Position numbers and translations under genes: made by a program
The notes under the pieces: generated by a model
Seen by the model: only the letters and a program-made list of their open reading frames with translations
Told to the model about the DNA's origin: nothing
Databases searched by the model: none
Shown: piece after piece, positions 1 to 6,214 of the stretch
Position numbering within the stretch: position 1 is the first letter of the stretch
How the letters are laid out: each line of letters begins with the position of its first letter
Assembly (NCBI GenBank): GCA_016867615.1
Contig: VGJG01000016.1
Location: forward strand, 1 to 12,754
DNA from: Candidatus Aminicenantota bacterium
GTDB taxonomy: Bacteria; Acidobacteriota; Aminicenantia; Aminicenantales; JAFGAV01
Reading direction: 5' to 3'
DNA: 12,754 nucleotides

Positions 1-309
1 TAGGCCAAATCCTATCTCATCGGCCATTTCCCCCTCTCGCTGGAATCTCTGGAACAGATGTCCATGCGCGTGGCCGGCGTCCTGGCCTACCGGCTGGGGA
101 CAGACCACTGGGAACGCTATATCGAGAACATCATGCTCGTTTCGGCCGAAGAAGTTCTGTCGGCCGCCCAGAGACTTCTCCTGCTCAGTCCGACGGTGGT
201 CATCGCCGGCGATGAGGACAGCATGCTGGAGCCCCTCAAGAATTTCGACCGCATCGAAGTCTATGATAAAAACGGCAACCTCAAATACACGCTGGTCAAG
301 GAGAAGTGA
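1..309 (+). CDS. M16-family (insulinase-type) zinc peptidase, C-terminal fragment, cut by window edge
   Basis: Reading frame 1 gives about 102 residues ending at TGA 307-309. The text beginning AKSYLIGHFPLSLES is the typical segment of M16 C-terminal domains (AKxYLIGxFPLxLE), followed by a helix (EQMSMRVAGVLAYRLG) and the usual closing beta-hairpin with IAGDED. M16 proteins are zinc proteases or paired non-catalytic subunits. The HxxEH zinc motif lies in the N-terminal half and is not in this window, so activity cannot be judged. The first codon of the window, in frame with the homology, reads TAG, and no ATG, GTG or TTG start exists until ATG 58. Starting at 58 would discard conserved family sequence, so I treat this as a fragment and not a small gene. 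It is either a gene tail with a nonsense change or edge error. It overlaps the ribosome site of ftcD, which suggests co-transcription. Confidence 0.75.
298..303 (+). promoter_or_regulatory. Shine-Dalgarno site for ftcD
   Basis: AAGGAG lies 9 nt before the ATG at 313 and inside the last codons of the M16 gene. It fixes the ftcD start and implies translation from a shared transcript. Confidence 0.75.
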
Positions 310-312
310 ACC

Positions 313-1989
313 ATGAAGCTGGTGGAATGCGTCCCCAACTTCAGCGAGGGGCGGGACCGGGCCAAGATCGAGGCCATCACCCGGGAGATCCGGGCGGTCG
401 ACGGGGTCCAGCTCTTGGACGTCGACCCCGGCGAGACGACCAACCGGACCGTCGTGACTTTCGTCGGAACGCCCGAGGCCGCGGCCGAAGCGGCCTTCCG
501 AGCCGTCCGCAAGGCGGCCGAGGTCATCGACATGAGAGCCCACAGGGGAGCCCACAGCCGCCTGGGCGCCACGGACGTCTGTCCTTTCGTCCCCCTTTCG
601 GGAGCGACCATGGAGGACTGCGTCCGTCTGGCCCATGGCCTGGGACGCCGGGTGGGCGACGAGCTGGGCATCCCGGTCTATTTCTACGAGGAGGCCGCTC
701 TCAACCCGGAACGGAAGAATTTGGCCGTCATCCGCTCCGGAGAGTACGAGGGGCTGGCCGACAAGCTCAAGGACCCGGCCTGGGCCCCGGATTGCGGACC
801 GGCGGAATTCAACCCCGGAGCGGGAGCGACGATCATCGGCGCGCGGGAATTTCTGATCGCCTACAACATCAACCTCAACACCAGAGACAGGAAGCTGGCC
901 AACGAGATCGCTTTCAGCCTCCGGGAGACGGGCAGGCTGAAGAAAGACGCGCGGGGCAACCCCGTCCTGGACGCCCGGGGGCAGCCGGTGCGCGTTCCGG
1001 GCCTTTTCCCCCACGTCAAGGCCGTGGGCTGGTACATCGAGGACTACGCCCGCGCCCAGATCTCGATAAACTTCACGAACTACAAGATCAGCCCCCCCCA
1101 CCTGGTCTTCGATGAGGCGGTGAAGCTCGCCTCCCGGCTCGGCTTGAGGGTGACGGGCAGCGAGCTCGTGGGGCTCATTCCCAAAGAAGCGGTGCTCATG
1201 GCCGGACGCCATTACCTGGAGAAGCAGGGACGCAGCCCCGGAGTTCCCGAGGCGGAGCTCATCCGCACCGCCGTCCTGTCCCTGGGGTTGAGCGATGTCG
1301 TGCCCTTTGAAGCGGAGAAGAAAATCATCGAGTACCAGCTCGGAGGCGAAGCAGCCTCCCTGTTGAAGCTTGACCTCCGGGCGTTCGCCGACGAATTGTC
1401 CCTTGAGTCCCCGGCCCCGGGCGGCGGCAGCGTGGCCGCCCTGTGCGGAGCGCTCTCGGCCTCCCTGAGCTCCATGGTCTCCCATCTGACCGTCGGCAAA
1501 AAAGGCTATGAGGGCGTTCAGAGGGAGGTCAAGCGCCTGGCGGTCGAAGCCCAGAGCTTGAAGGATTCGCTCCTCCAGGATGTTGACCGGGACACGAGAG
1601 CGTTCAACCGGGTCATGGACGCCTTCAAGCTGCCCAAGAAAACTCCCGAGCAAGCCTCCCAGCGGGAACGCGCGGTCGAGGAGGCGACCCTGGAGGCGAC
1701 GCTCGTACCCCTGGGAGTGTTGGAAAAGAGCATCGACCTGCTGAAGCTGGCGAAAAAGATCGCCAAAGCGGGAAACAAAAATTCCTTGAGCGACGCCGGC
1801 GTGGCGGGCCTGACGGCCCAAGCGGCCGCAGAGGGAGCCTACTATAATGTGCGCATCAACCTCTCTTCGCTGAAAAACGAGGAGACCCGCGCTTCCCTGG
1901 GGATCAGAGCGAAAACGTTGAGGAACCGCGCCCTCAAATTGGGGGACAACGTTCGCCGTATCATGGACAAGGGGCTCCGTCGGCGCTGA
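313..1989 (+). CDS. ftcD: Bifunctional glutamate formiminotransferase / formimino-THF cyclodeaminase
   Basis: A 558-residue protein that aligns by eye end to end with mammalian FTCD (about 541 residues). It moves the formimino group from N-formiminoglutamate to tetrahydrofolate, then deaminates 5-formimino-THF to 5,10-methenyl-THF and ammonia: the last step of one histidine degradation route, in the cytoplasm. Residues 1-180 are the formiminotransferase N-subdomain (VECVPNFSEG at 4-13; HRGAHSRLGATDVCPF at 77-92, with H81 matching the catalytic His82 of mammalian FTCD). Residues 181-335 are its C-subdomain (FLIAYNINLN; GSELVGLIP). Residues about 355-558 are the all-helical cyclodeaminase (SPAPGGGSVAA at 366-376; LPKKTPEQ at 440-447; YYNVRINL at 510-517). 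An insert near 209-233 is absent from the mammalian protein. The ATG at 313 is supported by AAGGAG and by homology from residue 3. It lies 3 nt after the M16 gene. No hut genes are visible nearby. Confidence 0.95.
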   Translation: MKLVECVPNFSEGRDRAKIEAITREIRAVDGVQLLDVDPGETTNRTVVTFVGTPEAAAEAAFRAVRKAAEVIDMRAHRGAHSRLGATDVCPFVPLSGATMEDCVRLAHGLGRRVGDELGIPVYFYEEAALNPERKNLAVIRSGEYEGLADKLKDPAWAPDCGPAEFNPGAGATIIGAREFLIAYNINLNTRDRKLANEIAFSLRETGRLKKDARGNPVLDARGQPVRVPGLFPHVKAVGWYIEDYARAQISINFTNYKISPPHLVFDEAVKLASRLGLRVTGSELVGLIPKEAVLMAGRHYLEKQGRSPGVPEAELIRTAVLSLGLSDVVPFEAEKKIIEYQLGGEAASLLKLDLRAFADELSLESPAPGGGSVAALCGALSASLSSMVSHLTVGKKGYEGVQREVKRLAVEAQSLKDSLLQDVDRDTRAFNRVMDAFKLPKKTPEQASQRERAVEEATLEATLVPLGVLEKSIDLLKLAKKIAKAGNKNSLSDAGVAGLTAQAAAEGAYYNVRINLSSLKNEETRASLGIRAKTLRNRALKLGDNVRRIMDKGLRRR

Positions 1990-2018
1990 AACTCCGGCCT
2001 GGAAACCGCCCGCTGTCG

Positions 2019-2031
2019 GTCTCCGGGAGAC
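2019..2031. terminator. Small dyad between convergent ftcD and znuB, possible weak bidirectional terminator
   Basis: The 49-nt gap between the converging genes holds GTCTCCGGGAGAC, a 5-bp stem with a 3-nt loop (6-bp dyad around a central G). Its place between convergent stops suggests a terminator, but there is no T-run on either strand and the stem is short. A chance dyad is equally possible. Confidence 0.25.
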
Positions 2032-2038
2032 GCGCCGG

Positions 2039-2845
2039 TCAGCGGGACCTCACCGCCCTGAGGAGAAAGCAGAAGACGAACAGCAGGAAGGACAGGATGA
2101 CGATCGAGGCGGAGGCGGGGAGGTCGAGAAAAAAAGAGGCGATGATGCCGCCCGTGACCGATACCAGGGAGATCAGAACGGAATAGACGAGCGCCCGTCG
2201 GAAACTCGAGGCCACCTGCAGGCCGGCAGCGGCCGGGATCACCAGGAAGGCTGAGATCAGCAGGATCCCGATGATTTTTGTTCCCAGGACGACGGTGACG
2301 GCCGCCAGGACGGAGAGGAGCCTATCCAACCCCCCGGTGGGCACTCCCGCGGCACGGGCCGCTTCGGAGTCGAAGGTCATGTACATGATTCGCCGTCCCC
2401 CGAGGAGAACGGTCAGAAGAGCCAGGACGGCCAGACCCGCAGACAGCCAGACCTCGAGCGCCTGAACGGCCAGGATTTCCCCGAACAGATACTGGAGGAG
2501 CGAAACGTTGAACTTGCGGGACAGAGAAACGAGGAGAACGCCCAGGGCCATGCTGACGCTGCTGAAAATGCCGATGACCGTGTCGCCGTAGAGACCGGCT
2601 TTGTCTTTCAGCCAGGAGATGCCGAGGCCGGCCGCAACGGCGGCCGCCAGGGCTACGGCCAGAGGAAGAACGCCGAGGGTCATGGCCAGGGCCACGCCGG
2701 CGAAGGTGACGTGGGACAACCCGTGGCCTATCAGGGCGTCCTTCTTGAGCACGAGAAACACTCCCAGCAGGGCGCAGGCCAGCCCGAGAAACACGCCCGC
2801 GGCCAAAGCCCTCTGGAGGAAGCCGAGCTCGAAGAGGATCTCCAT
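2039..2845 (-). CDS. znuB: Zinc/manganese-type ABC transporter permease (ABC-3 family)
   Basis: A 268-residue, strongly hydrophobic protein that forms the membrane channel of a metal importer. About eight or nine membrane segments can be read, roughly at 13-33, 44-60, 62-79, 88-108, 131-149, 174-188, 190-210, 219-240 and 245-263. Family signs are LKKDALIGHGLSHVTFAGVA (33-52), the ABC-3 signature after the first helix, and DSEAARAAGV (159-168), the cytoplasmic coupling segment that contacts the ATPase. Length is normal for ZnuB/MntB/AdcB. It is the last gene of a three-gene minus-strand unit, 20 nt after znuC. Only a weak purine stretch (GAAG) precedes the ATG, so translation may depend on upstream ribosomes. 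Zinc versus manganese cannot be settled from the permease. The znuB symbol follows the binding protein. Confidence 0.9.
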   Translation of the reverse strand: MEILFELGFLQRALAAGVFLGLACALLGVFLVLKKDALIGHGLSHVTFAGVALAMTLGVLPLAVALAAAVAAGLGISWLKDKAGLYGDTVIGIFSSVSMALGVLLVSLSRKFNVSLLQYLFGEILAVQALEVWLSAGLAVLALLTVLLGGRRIMYMTFDSEAARAAGVPTGGLDRLLSVLAAVTVVLGTKIIGILLISAFLVIPAAAGLQVASSFRRALVYSVLISLVSVTGGIIASFFLDLPASASIVILSFLLFVFCFLLRAVRSR

Positions 2846-2865
2846 ATTCTTCAGCCCGCCCGCTC

Positions 2866-3621
2866 CTAGTGGCTGTGGGAGACCAGGTGACGGCCGTCGG
2901 AGATCATCTCCCGGAACGCGTCCGAGCGGCAGAATTCGCCGTGCGATCCGTGGTAAGTCAGGCGCTGGTTGAGGCAGGCCACTTTATCGACATGACGGTC
3001 CACGACTCCGATGTCGTGGGTCACGAGGACGATGGTGATGCCCTCGCTCCGGTTGAACCGTCCGAGCATGTCGTAGAAATGCTCCTGATGTTCGCGGTCG
3101 ACTCCCGTGGTGGGCTCATCGAGAAGGAGGAGGTAAGGCCGGTTGACCAGGGCCCGGGCGATGAACACCCTCTGCTGCTGTCCTCCGGACAGGCTTCCGA
3201 TGCGCCGGGTCTTTTCGTCCAGGAGGCCGACCAAGCCCAGGGCCCTCTCCACGGCCAGCCGCGCCCCTGCCCGGCCGCCGAAGAGCGGCCGCGAGGGCGG
3301 CCGATAGGCCATGGCGACCGTCTCGGCCACGGAGGCGGGAAAATACGGGTCCACATGCGCTGCCTTCTGGGGGATGTAGCCTATCAGGCTTTTGTCCGGG
3401 CAGTCCTCCGGAGGCAGGCCTTTGATGAGAACCCGCCCTCTCCGCGGCTCGAGGAGCCCGAGGATGAGCTTCAGAAGCGTCGTCTTCCCCGACCCGTTGG
3501 GGCCCAGAACGGCCAGAAAATCCCCGGCCAGGATGTCGAACGTCACGGATTCGAGGACCGCCCGCGGCCCGTAGCTGAAGGAGACGCCTCTGACCGATAC
3601 GAGAGGCAGAGGGTCATTCAC
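2866..3621 (-). CDS. znuC: Zinc/manganese-type ABC transporter ATP-binding protein
   Basis: A 251-residue cytoplasmic ATPase that powers the metal importer with the neighbouring permease. All ABC motifs are intact: Walker A GPNGSGKT (40-47), Q-loop Q85 in YIPQK, signature LSGGQ (144-148), Walker B LLLLDEP (164-170) with catalytic E169, and switch H202 in VTHD. FSYGPRAVLESVTF near the N-terminus is typical of ZnuC/MntA ATPases. The start is GTG at 3621-3619, which overlaps the end of znuA by 8 nt, indicating translational coupling. The next in-frame alternatives would lose the first beta-strand. The C-terminus ends HLVSHSH, a short His-containing tail that might bind metal, although this is speculation. 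It lies between znuA and znuB in one operon. Confidence 0.93.
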   Translation of the reverse strand: MNDPLPLVSVRGVSFSYGPRAVLESVTFDILAGDFLAVLGPNGSGKTTLLKLILGLLEPRRGRVLIKGLPPEDCPDKSLIGYIPQKAAHVDPYFPASVAETVAMAYRPPSRPLFGGRAGARLAVERALGLVGLLDEKTRRIGSLSGGQQQRVFIARALVNRPYLLLLDEPTTGVDREHQEHFYDMLGRFNRSEGITIVLVTHDIGVVDRHVDKVACLNQRLTYHGSHGEFCRSDAFREMISDGRHLVSHSH

Positions 3622-4552
3622 AGCCCAAACCCCGTCGCAGGGCCGACAGATTGCGGCGCATCAGCCCCAGGAAGGTGAACTCCCCGGACGAAGGGCTCCT
3701 CTTCGGATTGCCGCCCGGGTCGAGTCCGATCAGCGTCGCCCCGGTCTCCCGGGCCAGGACTTCGGCCAGCTTGCGGCTCGTGTTCTCCTCATAGAAGACG
3801 CAGGACAAGCCCTCCCGCCGCATCAACGACACAACCTCCGTCAAGCGGCGGGCCGTCGGCTCGGCGTCGGGGCTGAGCCCGTAGAGGGAGACCTGCTTCA
3901 AGCCGTACCGGGCCGCGAGGCGACCGAAGGCGGCATGTCCTCCCAGGACGATGGTCCTGGTCCGGCACCGGCTGAGGCCTTTCCGGTATTCTTCGTCCAG
4001 GCGCCGAAGGTTCTCGACCGCGGAACGGGCGTTTGCCGCGAAGAACCCCGCATCCGAGGGGGCCAGGGCCGCCAGGGCATCCCGAATGCGGCGGACCATC
4101 AATTGCGCCTCTTGAAAATCCAGCCAGAGGTGGGGGTCGAACGCCTCGTGGTCGTGCTCTATCTCGTGTTCGTCTCCGTGCGTGTGACCCGGGTCCGTCA
4201 ATCCCGAGCCCGCTTCCAGGACCCGTTCCCGGAAGTCCCGCCGGGACATGAGGAGCGTTTCCGCCCAGGGCTCCAGGCCGGAGCCGATGACGATCACGAG
4301 GTCCGCCCGGGACAGGGAAACGATGTCACTCGGCCTCGGCTGCCAGGTGTGGACATCCGCCCCGGGCGGAAGGAGGAGGCTGACTTCCGCCCGCTCACCG
4401 GCGACGGCGCGGGCGAAATCGTAGAGCGGGAAAATGCTGGTCACGACACGCACCGGACCGCGCGCTTCCGCCGCGTTGGCCGCGCAGGCCAGGGAGGCCG
4501 CCAATGCCGCCAGCACGGCCGGCAGCCAGGTCGCATGATTCTTGACACTCAT
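3614..4552 (-). CDS. znuA: Periplasmic zinc-binding protein of ABC importer (cluster A-I)
   Basis: A 312-residue metal receptor delivering zinc, or possibly manganese, to the ZnuBC-type transporter. I chose the ATG at 4552 because it begins a normal Sec signal (MSVKNH, hydrophobic 9-23, probable cut after ANA at 27). An ATG at 4678 would add about 42 charged residues before it and overlap the pepD promoter. Likely metal ligands are H68 (GADVHTWQPRPSD), H141 (FDPHLWLD), H206 (GGHAAFG) and an acid near E255 or D278. A short His-rich loop lies at 122-135 (five His), as in zinc receptors. C251 and C311 sit where E. coli ZnuA has its C252-C309 disulfide, which favours ZnuA over manganese receptors. 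C23 is preceded by ASLA, a poor lipobox, so a soluble periplasmic protein is more likely. No Shine-Dalgarno precedes the ATG. Confidence 0.9.
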   Translation of the reverse strand: MSVKNHATWLPAVLAALAASLACAANAAEARGPVRVVTSIFPLYDFARAVAGERAEVSLLLPPGADVHTWQPRPSDIVSLSRADLVIVIGSGLEPWAETLLMSRRDFRERVLEAGSGLTDPGHTHGDEHEIEHDHEAFDPHLWLDFQEAQLMVRRIRDALAALAPSDAGFFAANARSAVENLRRLDEEYRKGLSRCRTRTIVLGGHAAFGRLAARYGLKQVSLYGLSPDAEPTARRLTEVVSLMRREGLSCVFYEENTSRKLAEVLARETGATLIGLDPGGNPKRSPSSGEFTFLGLMRRNLSALRRGLGCE

Positions 4553-4565
4553 TTTATCTATAAAG

Positions 4566-4596
4566 ATTATATCCGAAAATCCTCCGGCGGCGTGAA
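4566..4596 (-). promoter_or_regulatory. Candidate znuA promoter (consensus TATAAT, weak -35)
   Basis: On the minus strand a perfect TATAAT lies at 4571-4566, only 13 nt before the znuA ATG. The best -35 is TTCACG at 4596-4591 with a long 19-nt spacer, a weak match. Transcription would begin about 6-8 nt before the ATG, leaving almost no leader and no Shine-Dalgarno. The short AT-rich tract (about 4551-4580) stands out from GC-rich surroundings. A zinc-responsive repressor (Zur-like) could act here, but I see no clean Zur, Fur or MntR box. Confidence 0.45.
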
Positions 4597-4616
4597 AAAT
4601 ATTGGACCGCCGCCGG
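4584..4616. repeat. Perfect 9-bp inverted repeat in the znuA-pepD divergent region
   Basis: CCGGCGGCG at 4584-4592 is exactly mirrored by CGCCGCCGG at 4608-4616 across a 15-nt AT-richer spacer. It is upstream of both flanking genes and overlaps the candidate -35 of znuA. It has no T-run, so it is not a typical terminator. It could be an operator for a dimeric regulator or a chance palindrome in GC-rich DNA. Confidence 0.5.
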
Positions 4617-4652
4617 CCGGACACCAGGGTCCAAGGGTGCGGTCCGAGTTCC

Positions 4653-4681
4653 TTGAACGGGTCCTTTATTTGTGTCATATT
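4653..4681 (+). promoter_or_regulatory. Candidate sigma70-like promoter for pepD
   Basis: TTGAAC at 4653-4658 and CATATT at 4676-4681 are separated by 17 nt. Each box matches the consensus at four of six positions, and the region is locally AT-rich. The predicted start of transcription is near 4688, giving a leader of about 30 nt that contains the strong ribosome site of pepD. Confidence 0.45.
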
Positions 4682-4706
4682 GATTCTTTAAAAAAACGAA
4701 TTCATC

Positions 4707-4713
4707 AGGAGGT
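4707..4713 (+). promoter_or_regulatory. Strong Shine-Dalgarno site for pepD
   Basis: AGGAGGT ends 5 nt before the ATG at 4719. This near-perfect anti-16S match fixes the pepD start and shows the host uses standard Shine-Dalgarno initiation, in contrast to znuA. Confidence 0.85.
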
Positions 4714-4718
4714 CCTTC

Positions 4719-6173
4719 ATGTCCGAAGTTTTAGCCGGTTTGAAGCCCGAAAGCCTCTGGAAGCACTTCGGCCGCATTCTCGAAATCCCCCACTGCTCCG
4801 GCCGGGAGAAGGCGCTGGGCGATTACGTCATCGGCGAAGCCAAGCGTCTCAACCTCGACTGGAAGCGGGATGAGGCGGGAAACATCGTTGTCTCGAAGCC
4901 GGCCTCGCCCGGCCGGGACAGGGCGGAAACGGTCATCCTCCAAGGCCACCTGGACATGGTCTGCGAGAAAAACTCCGACGTCCAGCACGATTTCGGCAAG
5001 CAGCCCATCATCGCCGAGCTGAAGAACGGATGGGTCCAAGCCCGCGGCACGACTTTGGGCTCGGACAACGGGATCGGCCTGGCGGCCGCCCTGGCGGTCA
5101 TGGAATCCGGCTCTCTCGTTCACGGCCCCCTCGAATTTCTCTTCACCGTGGACGAGGAGACGGGGCTGACCGGAGCCCGAAAGATCCAGCCCGGTTTCCT
5201 CAAGGGAACGAGGATGATGAACCTGGACAGCGAGGAGCTGGGCACGTTCACCATCGGCTGCGCCGGCGGGGCGGACACGGAGATCACCCTGCCCCTCCGC
5301 CGGCAGCCGGCGGGCAAGCAAGGACGCTATCTCCTGAAGGTCCTGGGCTTCCGGGGGGGGCATTCCGGGATCGACATTCATCTCGGCCGCGCGAACGCCC
5401 TGAAGCTCCTGGCCAGGCTGCTGGCCGAGCTCGAGGAAAACATGCCGTTCCGCCTGGCGGTCTTTGAGGGCGGAAACAAGCACAATGCCATACCCCGGGA
5501 GGCCTGGGCGGAGATCCTGCTTCCCGAGTCCCGGGCCGGCGAGGCGGAGTCCGTTCTCAAGGAGTCTTTCGACAAGATCAAAGTCGAGTACCAGGTCGTG
5601 GAGAAGGATGCCGCCTGGTCTTTTGCCAAGTCCAAATCCCGGGGTCCCCAGCCCCTGGCCCCTTCTTCGCAGAGATCCCTGATCGGCCTGCTTCTGGCGC
5701 TGCCTCACGGCGTGCTGGCCATGCACCCGGAGATCGCCGGGCTCGTCGAGACCTCGAACAACGTGGCCATCGTCCGGCTGAAGCCCGCGCGGGCTCAGAT
5801 CACCTGCAGCAGCCGGAGCTCGATCGCCTCGGCCCTGCGCGCCGTCCGTCTGAACATCAAGGTCATTTGCCGGATGGCCGGCGCGAAGGCGCATCAGCCC
5901 GAGGGGTACCCGGGCTGGATGCCCGATTTGAATTCCCCGATGCTCAAAGCTCTGCAGGACGTCCACGTCCGTGTCTTCGGAAAGCCGGCCGTCGTGGGCG
6001 CCATTCACGCCGGGCTCGAATGCGGGCTGATCGGGGAGAAATTTCCCGGCATGGACATGATCTCCTTCGGGCCCACCATCCAGCACCCCCACTCGCCCGA
6101 GGAGCGCGTCTACGTCGAGTCCGTCGACGGCTTCTTTACATTTCTTGTCCAGGCCCTGAGCGCCTTGAGTTGA
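4719..6173 (+). CDS. pepD: Aminoacyl-histidine dipeptidase (cytosol non-specific dipeptidase, M20 family)
   Basis: A 484-residue cytoplasmic di-zinc dipeptidase that cleaves Xaa-His and a range of other dipeptides. E. coli PepD is about the same length. The catalytic set lines up with E. coli: H77 and D79 in LQGHLDMVCEKN, bridging D116 in LGSDNGIG, catalytic base E146 and zinc ligand E147 in TVDEETGLTGA, D170 in MNLDSEE, and H458 in QHPHSPEE. Other conserved pieces are GFRGGHSGIDIH (210-221) and FEGGNKHNAIPREA (249-262) in the lid and dimer domain, and GAIHAGLECGLIGEKFPGMD (427-446). The start is supported by AGGAGGT and by homology from SLWKHFGRILEIPHCSGRE. It is divergent from znuABC, and zinc uptake beside a zinc peptidase may be more than coincidence. 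The alpha-2-macroglobulin gene follows after 41 nt in the same direction with no evident terminator. Confidence 0.95.
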   Translation: MSEVLAGLKPESLWKHFGRILEIPHCSGREKALGDYVIGEAKRLNLDWKRDEAGNIVVSKPASPGRDRAETVILQGHLDMVCEKNSDVQHDFGKQPIIAELKNGWVQARGTTLGSDNGIGLAAALAVMESGSLVHGPLEFLFTVDEETGLTGARKIQPGFLKGTRMMNLDSEELGTFTIGCAGGADTEITLPLRRQPAGKQGRYLLKVLGFRGGHSGIDIHLGRANALKLLARLLAELEENMPFRLAVFEGGNKHNAIPREAWAEILLPESRAGEAESVLKESFDKIKVEYQVVEKDAAWSFAKSKSRGPQPLAPSSQRSLIGLLLALPHGVLAMHPEIAGLVETSNNVAIVRLKPARAQITCSSRSSIASALRAVRLNIKVICRMAGAKAHQPEGYPGWMPDLNSPMLKALQDVHVRVFGKPAVVGAIHAGLECGLIGEKFPGMDMISFGPTIQHPHSPEERVYVESVDGFFTFLVQALSALS

Positions 6174-6203
6174 TCTCCTCAAATCCCAGGACCTCGATCG
6201 GAA

Positions 6204-6208
6204 AGGAG
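6204..6208 (+). promoter_or_regulatory. Shine-Dalgarno site for the alpha-2-macroglobulin gene
   Basis: AGGAG, within GAAAGGAGAC, lies 6 nt before ATG 6215. It decides the start: the same frame is open upstream to 5867 inside pepD, but only the 6215 start is preceded by a ribosome site and begins a signal peptide. Confidence 0.8.
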
Positions 6209-6214
6209 ACGTCC

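Noticed and set aside
306..1115. 269-residue plus-strand frame overlapping ftcD in another frame
   Set aside because: The translation is rich in G, R, P and Q with no family resemblance, while the ftcD frame matches a known enzyme along its full length.
4123..4188. His-rich stretch in znuA as a possible separate metal sensor or leader peptide
   Set aside because: It is the usual short His-rich loop of zinc receptors, in frame and in the expected position between the first and second metal ligands.
4553..4678. Longer znuA start adding about 42 residues
   Set aside because: The extension is charged and precedes an obvious Sec signal, has no ribosome site, and overlaps the pepD promoter.
5353..5360. 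Run of eight G in pepD (and eight C at 1092-1099 in ftcD), possible phase-variable tract or frameshift
   Set aside because: Both runs encode conserved residues in frame (GFRGGHSG, and SPPH in ftcD), and the proteins read through intact. In GC-rich coding DNA short homopolymers like these are unremarkable.
4731..6182. 483-residue open frame on the minus strand opposite pepD
   Set aside because: It mirrors pepD almost exactly in extent, has no domain or ribosome site, and pepD carries every catalytic residue. Antisense shadow.
5867..6214. Upstream in-frame extension of the macroglobulin gene into pepD
   Set aside because: It would overlap pepD by about 300 nt, starts with TTG without a ribosome site, and buries a clear signal peptide. 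ATG 6215 with AGGAG is far better.
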